A stretch of DNA of 34,059 bases from Amycolatopsis azurea DSM 43854 (GTDB taxonomy: Bacteria; Actinomycetota; Actinomycetes; Mycobacteriales; Pseudonocardiaceae). Of the stretch, positions 16,789-25,071 are shown in pieces (position 1 is the stretch's first letter; each line of letters starts with the position of its first letter). The stretch covers positions 46,898 to 80,956 of the forward strand of contig NZ_MUXN01000029.1 of the NCBI RefSeq assembly GCF_001995215.1, given 5' to 3'. A model generated the notes under the pieces. The model was not told the origin of the DNA. It worked only from the letters and a program-made list of their open reading frames with translations, and ran no database searches. Position numbers and translations under genes: made by a program.

Positions 16789-17778
16789 TTAGGCCGGCCT
16801 CAGATGGCGTCCGGATGACAACTTTTCCGGGACCTTCTCGAGCGCCTCGGCCGCCTCGCTGGCGCGGATGAGCACCTCGACGACCTCGTCCAGGCTCAAC
16901 CGGGCGGGCGCGGTCTCGGCGAGGAAGCGGTCGAGCTCGCCGCCGAACCGGGCCGGGTCGGCCACATGTGGAAAGTGTTTCGCATTTTCGAACACCGTCA
17001 AGCGGCTGTCCGGCAGCAGTTCGGCCGTCTTCCGGCCGTGGGCGACCGGGATGAGCGGATCGCGCGCGCCCCAGACGACGAGTGTGGGCACCTCGCGGGC
17101 CAGGTAGAGCTTGTCGATCGCGCTCGCGCGCTGGCCGCGGAGGTCGATCAGGCTCCGCGCGATGAACAGGAACGCCCGTCGCCTGCCAGGATCGGCCAGT
17201 GACGCTAGGTGCCTCGTCAGCTCCCGGGTCTCGGGGGAGAGCTTCCCGCCGAGCGAGCGGCCGACCGCGGCGAGCCCGCGGGCGATCGCGACGGTGACCG
17301 GGTTGACCGCGACCGACAGCGTCACCTTGGCCCCGGGAAGCGCCGTCGCGCGCAGTACCGGGGTCACCTGCGGGCCGAGCCCGGCGCTGCCCACCAGCAC
17401 CAGCCGGGCGCACATCTCCGGGAACTGGTAGGCGAACTGCATCGCTATCCCGCCGCCGAGGGAGTGCCCGGCGATGGTCGCGTGCCGGTTCCCGGTGAGC
17501 GCGAGGATGTCGCGGACCACGCTGGCCATCGCGCCGAGGCCGTAGTCGGCCCGTGGCGCCCCCGAATCGCCGTGGCCGGGGAGATCGGGGACGAGGACGC
17601 GGCGCCCGAACCCGGTCCGCTCGAAGTGGTCGAGCAGCGGGGCCCAGGTCTCACCGCTGCCCGAGATCCCGTGCAGCAGCACGAGCGGCTCACCCTTGGT
17701 GTCCTTTGTGGACGGACGGTATTCCCGCAGCCGGATTTCCTGCCCGTGCAGGGTCAGTGTGCGCGCTTCGAGGGCCAT
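16789..17778 (-). CDS. Alpha/beta-fold hydrolase
   Basis: This 329-residue enzyme has the classical catalytic triad: nucleophile Ser106 in GHSLGGG, Asp240 in GARDPLIP and His268 in NAKHFPHV. The oxyanion-hole motif LLHGISGSG is near residue 35. It has no signal peptide, so it should act in the cytoplasm on an ester, C-C or similar bond; the substrate is not predictable. Its context between lipid-transport regulators suggests a lipid or ring-cleavage product. The last 40 residues are a helical tail outside the fold. ATG 17778 has GGAAAGG upstream. Confidence 0.9.
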   Translation of the reverse strand: MALEARTLTLHGQEIRLREYRPSTKDTKGEPLVLLHGISGSGETWAPLLDHFERTGFGRRVLVPDLPGHGDSGAPRADYGLGAMASVVRDILALTGNRHATIAGHSLGGGIAMQFAYQFPEMCARLVLVGSAGLGPQVTPVLRATALPGAKVTLSVAVNPVTVAIARGLAAVGRSLGGKLSPETRELTRHLASLADPGRRRAFLFIARSLIDLRGQRASAIDKLYLAREVPTLVVWGARDPLIPVAHGRKTAELLPDSRLTVFENAKHFPHVADPARFGGELDRFLAETAPARLSLDEVVEVLIRASEAAEALEKVPEKLSSGRHLRPA

Positions 17779-18119
17779 GTGCCGCCTTTCCGTGGTCAGG
17801 CGTCAAAATAACGGGTAGAACGGCGGTCGCGTCAGCGTGTCGCCGGACACGTCCGGCAATTGCCACCGGGATGACAAGAATTCCGGTCCGGACCCCGATC
17901 GGGATGCCAAAACCGTGACGCCCGCGCAATTCCGCATCGACATTTTCCCATCGTCCCGGTATTCAGGAAAGCGTCGGTAAACACCCGTCACCACGGGGAG
18001 AAATGCGATGGCCTGCCGGGCGGACTTCCACGTCGACCAGCCGAGGGTGAAGCATGCCCGCCGCGGCCTCCGCTGGGTGCTGCCCACCGTGCGGCCACCG
18101 GAACGGCGGGTCCGGCGGG
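17779..18119. other. 341-bp gap between hydrolase and PucR 3
   Basis: No clear gene fills this stretch. It holds repeated GATGACAAG/GATGCCAAA words at about 17869 and 17902 and a possible plus-strand promoter (TCGACA 17937-17942, TATTCA 17960-17965). It also holds the start of a short plus-strand reading frame at 18008. The hydrolase promoter should also lie here, but I cannot place it. Confidence 0.5.
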
Positions 18120-18163
18120 TCAGCTCCCTGGCGTCCCGTCGTCGCGGCGGTGGGCGCGCATAA
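18008..18163 (+). CDS. Possible small basic protein, 51 residues
   Basis: This short reading frame starts at ATG 18008, with GGGGAG about 8 bases upstream, and stops at TAA 18161-18163. Its 3' end overlaps the end of PucR 3 on the opposite strand by 44 bases. The product would be Arg-rich (HARRGLRWVLPTVRPPERRV) with no recognised domain. A plausible promoter lies 45-70 bases upstream. It could be a leader peptide, an antisense transcript or chance. Confidence 0.25.
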   Translation: MACRADFHVDQPRVKHARRGLRWVLPTVRPPERRVRRVSSLASRRRGGGRA

Positions 18164-19376
18164 GCCGCTGCGCGCGCAGCGCGAGCTGCATGCCCAGCCG
18201 GTCGTCGGCGTCCCTGAGCCGGTCGCCGAACAGGTCCTCCAGCTGCCGGAGGCGGTTCCGCACGGTCTGCGGATGGACACCCAGTCGTTGCGCGATTTCC
18301 GGTGCCCCGCCACGGGTCTCCAGCCACGCCAGCAGGGTTTCGCTGAGCCGCTCCTGTTGTTTCTCGCTCAGTGAGGTGAACGGGTCGAGGCTCCGTTTGG
18401 CCATCTCGGCACCGAGGAAGTCCTCGGCCAGCAGCCACAACGTCGCGAGGTGATCCCGGCACCAGATGACCGGCCCTGGCGCGTCCTCGCTGGTCAACAG
18501 AAGCGCGCGGCGGGCGGTGCGGAGGGCGGCCGGAGCGTCGGTGAGCGGGACGACGGGCGAGACCGCCACGCGCCAGCCGTCCAGCGCGTCCTTCAGGGGC
18601 GCGAGATCGGTGTCGGGATCAGCGGTGAGCAAGTAGGGCTCGGCGGAGTCGAGGTCGAGCAGCACCGTGTCGTCCAGGAGATGCGCGGGGAACTCCGGCG
18701 CGCCAGGGGAACGCTGGAGCGCGACCATGGCCGCGGTCCCCGGAACCCGCCAGCCGGCGCCGTCGGCCAGGCTCGCGATACTGCACGCGGACCCTTCCGG
18801 CGCCTGGGCGATCAGTTCCAGCAGGCGGCGACGCCGGAGCGGGATCGCGCCCGCGGCCATGGCCTCCGCCTCCTGGTAGCCCTCGATCGTCGTGGCGCAC
18901 AGTTCGTCGACGTAGACGAAAACGCTCTCGGCCGCGAGCGCGACGACTCCGGCGCCGACGCCGAGCCCGCGCACGATGGGCCGCATCGCCCGCCACGCCG
19001 TCCGTGCGCCGATGGTCGCGCTGTCGTGCAAAGGTTCCAGGCTCCGGCCTTCGGTGAACTCGATCCGCCCGCGCATGCGGTAGAAGTCGATCCAGCGGTC
19101 GTGGGGCAGGTCCGGATCGCCGATGCAGTCGACGTAGTGCCGCACCGCCCGCTCGCAGGAGACGACCAGGACGCGGCCGAAGACGCCGCGCAACGGCTGT
19201 GAGTACGCGGCGACCGAGCGCTGCACCTGCTTGATCATGGCGGCCGCGGCGTGCCCGGTATACGGACGCAGTTCTTCGCCGAGCGAACGCGGCAGCGTCG
19301 CCAGCATGCCGAAACTGCGGTACTCGACCACGAAGACCACCCTTTGATTTTCTTCGAACCGGGGGACGGGAAACAT
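18120..19376 (-). CDS. PucR-family regulator 3
   Basis: This 418-residue regulator has the same three-part build: a helical domain with LATLPRSLGEELRP (about 26-40), a GGDEF-like middle and a helix-turn-helix (about 336-408, GGAPEIAQRLGVHPQTVRNR). ATG 19376 is supported by AAGGG 5 bases upstream. It is divergent from PucR 4, with a 281-base shared control region. The short His/Arg tail after the helix-turn-helix is unusual among the four. Confidence 0.9.
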   Translation of the reverse strand: MFPVPRFEENQRVVFVVEYRSFGMLATLPRSLGEELRPYTGHAAAAMIKQVQRSVAAYSQPLRGVFGRVLVVSCERAVRHYVDCIGDPDLPHDRWIDFYRMRGRIEFTEGRSLEPLHDSATIGARTAWRAMRPIVRGLGVGAGVVALAAESVFVYVDELCATTIEGYQEAEAMAAGAIPLRRRRLLELIAQAPEGSACSIASLADGAGWRVPGTAAMVALQRSPGAPEFPAHLLDDTVLLDLDSAEPYLLTADPDTDLAPLKDALDGWRVAVSPVVPLTDAPAALRTARRALLLTSEDAPGPVIWCRDHLATLWLLAEDFLGAEMAKRSLDPFTSLSEKQQERLSETLLAWLETRGGAPEIAQRLGVHPQTVRNRLRQLEDLFGDRLRDADDRLGMQLALRAQRLMRAHRRDDGTPGS

Positions 19377-19538
19377 GAATCCCTTTTCGCAACCGCGTCG
19401 GAGCGACGAGAACGGATGCCGGAGTGTTTCTACTGGATCGGCCGACGGCGTGTACCGCGAATGTGACGTTGAATTGACGACGGAAAGTCGCGATACCCGG
19501 CGCCCGTGACACGGACGGGCGTTTCGGTGCGGCGGCTT

Positions 19539-19568
19539 TTGACACGGATGTGGCGCCGGTCCTACGCT
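19539..19568 (+). promoter_or_regulatory. Predicted promoter of PucR 4
   Basis: A perfect TTGACA (19539-19544) and TACGCT (19563-19568) are 18 bases apart. The transcript would begin near 19575, with a leader of about 83 bases to GTG 19658. Confidence 0.55.
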
Positions 19569-19657
19569 CCGTGCATTCGAGTGCGCCGGTGGCGCGCGGA
19601 CGAAAGGGAATTCGTGCCCGTAATCGTCGGCCTACTCAACAGCGGGAGAACGCACAC

Positions 19658-20854
19658 GTGAGCTGGCAGCCCGTTGGCGCGTTGTGGGAACGCCTCCCGA
19701 GGGAACTCGGCGACGCCGTCCGGCCCCGGATCCCGGCGATCGCCCGGCACTGCGTCGAAAGCGTGGTGTCCGAGATCAGTGAATGCGCCGAGGTGTTCAG
19801 TGACGGCGAGGCCCGTGCGGCGGCCGTCGAGCTGACCAGGCGCGGCATCGAACGCGCCATCGACCGGGTCGGCGTCCCCGAACTACTGCAGAACGACCTG
19901 CTGGCGGATTTCCGCGCGCAGGGCCGGATCGCGTTCCATCAGGGACTCAGCCGGGAGGCCGCGCAGGCGGCGTTCAGGGTCACCAGCCGGGTGCTGTGGC
20001 GTTCGATCGCCGCGGCCGGGCGTCAGCTACAGCTGTCGGGCGACGTCCTCTACGGCGCGGCGGAGTGCCTTTTCGGCGACGTCGTCGAGGTGACGATGGC
20101 GCTGTCGGACGGGTACAACGCCGCGCAGGCCGAATCGACAGGGCCCGCGGAGCAGCGAGCCCGGTTGTTCCGGCTGTTGACCGCCGGCGCGGGATACACC
20201 CAGGCCGACGCCGGCTCGCTCGCCGTCGCCATCGGCTGGCGGATCCCGCCCCGCGTCACCGCGGTCGTCTTCGTCGCGGAACCCGGCGCGTCCGCGTTCC
20301 CGTCGGGCCTCGTGCCCTCGGCGGTGCCCGCGGATTTCGTGTCCGACGCGCCCGGCGCCCTGGTGGCCTGTCCCGACACCGACCTCGACGGCCTGCGGGA
20401 ACTGCCTTCCGGCTGGTCGGCGACGGTCGGGGTGTCCGTGCCGACGGAACAGGCCGCCGAGTCGTTCCGGATCGCGCGCCGCGCGTCCGAACTGGCCAGG
20501 CGGGGGCTGATCACCACGGTCGGACCGGTGCTCTGGTGCGAGGAGCACCTCACCACGCTGCTGCTGCTCGCCGACGAGTTCCTGCTGGACCAGCTGGCCG
20601 GTGAGGCGCTGGAACCGCTGTCCGGGCTCGCGCCGAAGCAGCACGACGAGCTGTCGGCGACCCTGCTCACGCAGGTGCAGACGCGGGGGAGCGCGCCCGA
20701 GATCGCCCGGCAGCTCGCCGTGCATCCGCAGACGGTGCGGGCGCGCCTGCGGCGGCTCGCGGAGCTGTTCGGCGAGCGGCTGGACGATCCGGATCAGCGG
20801 CTGCGGATCGAATTGGCGTTGCGTGCGGAAAGGCTGCGCCCCGCGGACGTCTGA
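19658..20854 (+). CDS. PucR-family regulator 4
   Basis: This 398-residue regulator is the only one of the four on the plus strand. It has the helical domain (LWERLPRELGDAVRP), a shorter and more diverged middle region, and a helix-turn-helix (about 324-398, GSAPEIARQLAVHPQTVRAR). GTG 19658 follows GGGAGAA; the in-frame start at 19550 lies before the predicted promoter -10 and is rejected. Its last 61 bases overlap the 3' end of the convergent GtrA-like gene. Confidence 0.88.
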   Translation: MSWQPVGALWERLPRELGDAVRPRIPAIARHCVESVVSEISECAEVFSDGEARAAAVELTRRGIERAIDRVGVPELLQNDLLADFRAQGRIAFHQGLSREAAQAAFRVTSRVLWRSIAAAGRQLQLSGDVLYGAAECLFGDVVEVTMALSDGYNAAQAESTGPAEQRARLFRLLTAGAGYTQADAGSLAVAIGWRIPPRVTAVVFVAEPGASAFPSGLVPSAVPADFVSDAPGALVACPDTDLDGLRELPSGWSATVGVSVPTEQAAESFRIARRASELARRGLITTVGPVLWCEEHLTTLLLLADEFLLDQLAGEALEPLSGLAPKQHDELSATLLTQVQTRGSAPEIARQLAVHPQTVRARLRRLAELFGERLDDPDQRLRIELALRAERLRPADV

Positions 20855-21345
20855 CGGGCTCCGGCGACCGGGAACACCCAGCGCCGGTAGCCCCACCAGC
20901 GGAACGCCGAACCCGCCGCGGTGCCCAGCAGCATCCCGCTGACGAAGTCGGCGATCTCCTGGACGAGAAAGCTGACTTCGGGGACTTCGAGGCGCAGGAC
21001 GTACCGCGAGATCAGCGGCGGGCACAGGTTGATCGTCACGGCGATGGCGTTGACGGCGAAGAACAGCGTCGCCTCGTGGAGACGGCGTCTGCCGCCGCGA
21101 GTGTGGAACGCCCAGCGCCGGGAAAGCAGGTACGCGAAGGCCGTCGCCACGACGGTCGCGATCGCCAGCGCCGTGACCGGTTTCTCTTGCAGGACAGTGA
21201 GTTTGAGCCCGTAGTTGGTCCCGAGAGTGAGGCCGAACGCGGCCAGGCCGACGGTGGCGAACCGGAGCAGCTCACGCCGCTTCCCGGTCCGCGCACCGCC
21301 GGCCGCCACGCCGTCCACAAAGGACGCGGGGGCGGTTCTGAGCAC
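20794..21345 (-). CDS. GtrA-family membrane protein
   Basis: This 183-residue protein has four predicted membrane helices, typical of GtrA-like proteins. They include LLRFATVGLAAFGLTLGTNY near residue 26 and GYRRWVF near the end. The family is linked to export or flipping of lipid-linked sugars for cell-surface polysaccharides; the exact role here is unknown. The GTG start at 21345 lies 7 bases after the lipase stop, suggesting co-transcription. A second GTG at 21318 is possible. The C-terminus runs 61 bases into the PucR 4 gene on the other strand. Confidence 0.8.
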   Translation of the reverse strand: MLRTAPASFVDGVAAGGARTGKRRELLRFATVGLAAFGLTLGTNYGLKLTVLQEKPVTALAIATVVATAFAYLLSRRWAFHTRGGRRRLHEATLFFAVNAIAVTINLCPPLISRYVLRLEVPEVSFLVQEIADFVSGMLLGTAAGSAFRWWGYRRWVFPVAGARQTSAGRSLSARNANSIRSR

Positions 21346-21352
21346 CGCGGGC

Positions 21353-22567
21353 TCAGCAGTTCGACGTCGCCGGGACGCCCGCGACCCGGTCCTTGAGGAA
21401 GGACAGGACGTCGGCGTTGCCGGTGTAGACCGCCGTGATGTGGTCGGTGTCGAAGGTCTTCCAGGTCGTCTTGACCCCGGCCGCGCAGTAGGCCTTGTGC
21501 AACGCGTCCGCCTGGGCGAACTGCACGAGCTGGTCCTGGGTGGCGTGGTAGAGGAACACCGGGACCTTCGGCGGTGTCGCGCCGAGCTTGTTCTCGTTGA
21601 GCCGCTTGACCCATTCCGGCCGGACGTACCCGGCGCTGGTCGTGTAGTCGGCGATCTTCTGGTTCGCGTAGGTGGTGAGCAGCTCGAACGTGCACGCGCT
21701 CTTCTGCATCTCCGCCAGCTTCACACGGCCGTTGTCGCTGAGGAAGGAGTCCAGCTTCAGCTCGGGATACGCGTTGTCCAGGCCGACGAGGGCGTAGGCG
21801 AAGACACCGAACCCCGCCTTCCCATCGAGCTGCAGGGTGACCTGGACGAGGTCGGCGGGCACACCGCCGGCGGCGACTCCGACGAGGTTGAGTTCCGGCG
21901 CGTACGTCGGCTGAAGCTCACCGGCCCACGCGGCCGCGCCGCCACCCTGCGAGTACCCGCGGAAGGCCACCTTGGCGTCGGCGGACAGTTTCGTCTCCGG
22001 CAGCCGCTGCGCGGCGCGGACCACGTCGATCACCGCCGGGCCTTCGGACCGTCCGACCACGTACGTCGTCTTCGGATCCTGGCGGTAGCCCTCGTAGTCG
22101 GTCAGCGCGACGGCGTATCCGGCGTCGAGCGCGTCGTCGAGACCGGACTGCTCGTAGAACGCGCCGATGTCGATCATCTTCGACGGCGTGCAGTCGAACG
22201 CCGGACCGTGCGTACCGGCCGCGAACGAGACGATCGGCGCCTTCGCCGGGTCGACGTTCTTCGGCACCAGCACCGTCCCGGTCACCGCGTCCGGCCGCCC
22301 GAGCGCGTCCGTCGACAGGTACATCACCTGCCACGCGTTGACGGAATCCTTACGCGGTCCGGCTTTCGAGATCCGCGAGCGGATGATGTCGCCCGGCTTG
22401 CCCGCCGGAAGCGGGGACGGCGGGGTGTAGAACGAGTCGTCGGACGCCGCCGGGGTGGCGGAGTTCGCCGGGCTCCCGCTCAGCGCGGTCAGCAGACCGG
22501 CGGCGAGGACGGTCGCCACCGCCGCGGCGAGCAGACGGCGGGACGGGCGGGGGAACGAGATCGGCAC
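21353..22567 (-). CDS. Secreted LIP-family lipase/esterase
   Basis: This 404-residue exported alpha/beta hydrolase has a signal peptide (about 1-37, ending NSA). It matches the secretory lipase (LIP) family. The predicted triad is Ser206 in GYSQGG, Asp345 in HATQDQLV and His376 in DTDHITAV. Cys126, Cys292, Cys361 and Cys404 suggest two disulfides. It probably releases fatty acids from outer lipids, which would fit a neighbouring Mce importer, although that link is inferred. The GTG start has GGAGG 8 bases upstream. Confidence 0.9.
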   Translation of the reverse strand: MPISFPRPSRRLLAAAVATVLAAGLLTALSGSPANSATPAASDDSFYTPPSPLPAGKPGDIIRSRISKAGPRKDSVNAWQVMYLSTDALGRPDAVTGTVLVPKNVDPAKAPIVSFAAGTHGPAFDCTPSKMIDIGAFYEQSGLDDALDAGYAVALTDYEGYRQDPKTTYVVGRSEGPAVIDVVRAAQRLPETKLSADAKVAFRGYSQGGGAAAWAGELQPTYAPELNLVGVAAGGVPADLVQVTLQLDGKAGFGVFAYALVGLDNAYPELKLDSFLSDNGRVKLAEMQKSACTFELLTTYANQKIADYTTSAGYVRPEWVKRLNENKLGATPPKVPVFLYHATQDQLVQFAQADALHKAYCAAGVKTTWKTFDTDHITAVYTGNADVLSFLKDRVAGVPATSNC

Positions 22568-22621
22568 GGCCGGGCCTCCAGGTCGGGTTGGCTTGGCTGA
22601 GGGAGAAAGACGGCCGTGAGC

Positions 22622-22674
22622 GTCGCGAAAGCCACTTTCGGGACATCAGATGTCCCGAAAGTGGCTTTCGCGAC
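22622..22674. terminator. 53-bp perfect nested palindrome
   Basis: Two perfect 26-base arms (22622-22647, 22649-22674) surround one base. Each arm contains the smaller palindrome CGAAAGCCACTTTCG. It lies after the lipoprotein gene and before the lipase gene, both on the minus strand, and may end the lipoprotein transcript. There is no T-run. Confidence 0.65.
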
Positions 22675-22696
22675 ACCGCTCGGACCGGGGTCGGGG

Positions 22697-23278
22697 TCAG
22701 GCGTTGCCGCCGTAGACCTGACGGCAGGTCGTGGATTCGGCGAACGCGAGGTTCAGTTCCGGGTTGGCGCGAAGGTGCTTGATCGGGCCTTCGGGTTCGC
22801 TCAGCCCGCTCATCGTGGAGTCGGCGTCGGCGACCACCTTCTGCAGGCTCGCCTGGTCGGTGACCTTCGCGTCCTGCATCTTCGTGAGGGTGGCGGACAC
22901 CTTCGTCTTGGTCTCGCCGAGTGTGGTGGTGGCCTTGTCCACGGCGGACTGTCCATCCGGGACCGGCGGCACACCGGCGTTCCGGATCCCGCCCGCCATG
23001 TCGTCGAGGGCGGCCGACAGCGAATTCAGGAAGCCCACCATGGCGGTCTTCGTCCCCTGGGGGTTGGCGGGGTCGAACGCGGGCGGCTGGGAGATCTTCG
23101 CCGAGCCCGTCGCGACCCCCGAGCACACCTTGTCCACCCAGGCGAGCGCGGCCGGGTCGGCGTGCCGCCCGGTGTCGGCGGGCTTGTCGGACCCGCAGGC
23201 GCTCAGCAGGACCGCGGCGGCGGTCGCGGAGACGATGGCGAACGCGATTCGCGCTGCCGTGCGGCGCATTCTTTTCAT
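22697..23278 (-). CDS. Small lipoprotein of unknown function
   Basis: This 193-residue exported protein has lipobox LLSAC (Cys28 lipidated). The mature part is mostly helical, with two cysteines (KVCSG near residue 52 and TTCRQV near the end) that could form a disulfide joining its ends. I recognise no enzyme motif. ATG 23278 has GGGGAAA upstream. The neighbouring lipase on the same strand suggests an envelope role, not a specific function. Confidence 0.82.
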   Translation of the reverse strand: MKRMRRTAARIAFAIVSATAAAVLLSACGSDKPADTGRHADPAALAWVDKVCSGVATGSAKISQPPAFDPANPQGTKTAMVGFLNSLSAALDDMAGGIRNAGVPPVPDGQSAVDKATTTLGETKTKVSATLTKMQDAKVTDQASLQKVVADADSTMSGLSEPEGPIKHLRANPELNLAFAESTTCRQVYGGNA

Positions 23279-23434
23279 GGTTTCCCCGTCGAATTCGGCG
23301 AAAGAGGGCCGGCCGTGGCACGAGGAGCGGGATTCCGCGCTGGTCGGCGGTGACCGGCTTGCTGAACCGCGAGGTTACTCACGAAAGAATCCAGCAGGCA
23401 AGACGGTCGGCGACGGTGAAAAGGTGATTGGCAC

Positions 23435-23470
23435 GCGCGAGATAATTTCGCGCCGGGTGATTGTCACCCG
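23435..23470. promoter_or_regulatory. Candidate operator, copy 2, with adjoining perfect inverted repeat
   Basis: GCGCGAGATAATTTCGCGC (23435-23453) matches the site at 1872-1890 in 17 of 19 positions and is itself nearly palindromic. It abuts CGGGTGA-TTG-TCACCCG (23454-23470), a perfect 7-base inverted repeat. Together they look like two joined regulator sites upstream of P3. Confidence 0.5.
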
Positions 23471-23604
23471 CGTCAGCGGTTCCGCAGGTGGCGCCCAGTG
23501 GCTCTGTACTGGGGAAACCCATGTGTCGCTACTAGGAACCGGGTGCGTGCACCGTGCCAGGGTGACAATTTACCGGGACCGCGTCAACTTTTCCGGGAAA
23601 GCAC

Positions 23605-23634
23605 TTGATAGCGTCGTGGACGCGTCGTTAGTTT
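23605..23634 (+). promoter_or_regulatory. Predicted promoter of P3
   Basis: TTGATA (23605-23610) and TAGTTT (23629-23634) are 18 bases apart. The leader to GTG 23757 would be about 116 bases. Confidence 0.45.
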
Positions 23635-23756
23635 ACTGTTCGGTTGCGATCCGTCAGACATCGTCGCTACCCGGAGAATTCTCTCGGGCCGATATTCATT
23701 GCTCTGGGGAATTGTACGCCGTTTCGTATCATCGTTGATACCACGGAAGGACGATC

Positions 23757-24989
23757 GTGAGTCACCGTAGAGGAACCAAGAAGGCGGTCGCCGCCGCCGC
23801 TGCCGGTGCCGTGGGGCTTGCCACCGCGGTACTCGTGGTCGGGGCACAGAGCAGTGTCGCCGATCCGATCTCGCTCCCGCTCAACTACCACTGCAACCTG
23901 CCGCTCGTGGGGTCGCAGTCGCTGAAGGTGGTGATCAACACCGATCTTCCGCTGTCGGTCAAGACCGGTCAGCCGACCGGCACGTTCGACATCAAGGCCA
24001 TCTCCACGATCAACGCGGACACGGTCAGCGGGCTCAACCTGATCGGTGCCACCACGTTGGAAGGCCAGGCCATCGCGGCGGCGACCGTGGCGGCACCGGG
24101 GCTCAACCTCCCGGTCAAGGTCCCCAACGACATCGCCAAGCAGAACATCCCCACCTCGGGCGAGATGACGGTCAACGCGGCGGGCAAGACGCCTTCGCTG
24201 ACCTTCAACCAGCCCGGCGAGGCGAAGATCACCGTGGGTGACCTGCAGCTGAAGGTCACCCCGCGCAAGGCCGACGGTTCGGTCACCGGCATCACGCCGG
24301 ACGGCACGATCGACGCGCCGTGCACGCAGGACCCGGGCCAGAACAACACCCTGGCCACGATCAAGATCGGCGACGGCGGGGGCGGCACCACCACGCCGAC
24401 CACACCCACCACCCCGACCACGCCGACGACCCCCACGACGCCGACCACGCCGACGACCCCGCCCACCAGCACCCCCGGTGGCGGCGGGATCAAGTACGCG
24501 TTCGGCATCAAGGGGCAGACCGCGCTGAAGTCGCTCGGCAGCACCGCGCCGATCAACGGTGGCTTCGACGCGGACGTCGACCTGGCGTCGAAGACGTTCA
24601 CCGGTGACCTCAAGCTCGACCCGTCGTCCACCCAGTTCAAGCTGTTCGGGTTCGTCGACGGTAAGTCGGAGATCAAGGTCGAGCAGGTCGGCAAGCAGAC
24701 CGGTGAGCTCGTCGGCACCGGGTTCAAGGCGCACATCAAGTTCAACGTGTTCCTGCCGAGCGTGCAGGTCTTCGGGATCCCGATCAGCAGTGACCCGAAG
24801 TGTGGCACGGTCAGCCCGTCCACCAGCGAGATGACCACCGGTCCCGACTTCGACCTGCTCAAGGGCGGGAAGCTGACGGGCACCTACTCGCTGTCTGCCC
24901 TGCAGAACTGCGGTCAGCTGAACGACTGGGTCAGCGCGTTCGCCAAGAGCGACGGCAACACGCTCGACCTGAACCTCACCAAGAAGTAG
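23757..24989 (+). CDS. P3: secreted two-domain protein (DUF6801-like), short Pro/Thr linker
   Basis: This 410-residue exported protein is a homolog of P1. The signal peptide is about 1-35 (SVA|DP). The DUF6801-like domain (about 36-205) has YHCNLPLVGSQ and LIGATTLEG, and ends in a second Cys (DAPCTQDPGQN). The linker (about 208-243) is a short run of TPT units. The C-terminal domain (about 245-410) has LFGF, a CGTVSPST Cys, NCGQL and SDGNTLDLNLTKK; the last four residues are identical to P1. GTG 23757 has GGAAGGA 5 bases upstream. Function is unknown; it likely sits in or beyond the cell wall. Confidence 0.87.
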   Translation: MSHRRGTKKAVAAAAAGAVGLATAVLVVGAQSSVADPISLPLNYHCNLPLVGSQSLKVVINTDLPLSVKTGQPTGTFDIKAISTINADTVSGLNLIGATTLEGQAIAAATVAAPGLNLPVKVPNDIAKQNIPTSGEMTVNAAGKTPSLTFNQPGEAKITVGDLQLKVTPRKADGSVTGITPDGTIDAPCTQDPGQNNTLATIKIGDGGGGTTTPTTPTTPTTPTTPTTPTTPTTPPTSTPGGGGIKYAFGIKGQTALKSLGSTAPINGGFDADVDLASKTFTGDLKLDPSSTQFKLFGFVDGKSEIKVEQVGKQTGELVGTGFKAHIKFNVFLPSVQVFGIPISSDPKCGTVSPSTSEMTTGPDFDLLKGGKLTGTYSLSALQNCGQLNDWVSAFAKSDGNTLDLNLTKK

Positions 24990-24998
24990 TCAGGCAAG

Positions 24999-25031
24999 CC
25001 GGTCCCCGTCGCTTCCCGCGGCGGGGACCGG
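24999..25031 (+). terminator. Hairpin between P3 and P4
   Basis: Fourteen-base arms (24999-25012, 25018-25031; one G-T pair) enclose TTCCC, starting 9 bases after the P3 stop. It could end or attenuate transcription before P4, which starts 82 bases after P3. Confidence 0.6.
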
Positions 25032-25071
25032 TGCCGTTCCAGAGCCGTTTAGCGCCGTCAGGAAGGCGACC

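Larger units (their letters stand above)
23279..23756. promoter_or_regulatory. 478-bp divergent control region of lipoprotein and P3
   Basis: No gene is supported here. Ordered elements are the candidate operator at 23435-23453, CGGGTGA-TTG-TCACCCG (23454-23470), GGTGCGTGCACC (23542-23553), GTGACAATTT (23562-23571) and a promoter at 23605-23634. GTGACAATTT also occurs at 1876-1885. Confidence 0.5.

Noticed and set aside
20794..23278. GtrA-lipase-lipoprotein genes considered as part of a biosynthetic cluster
   Set aside because: No synthase, glycosyltransferase or tailoring gene is present nearby.
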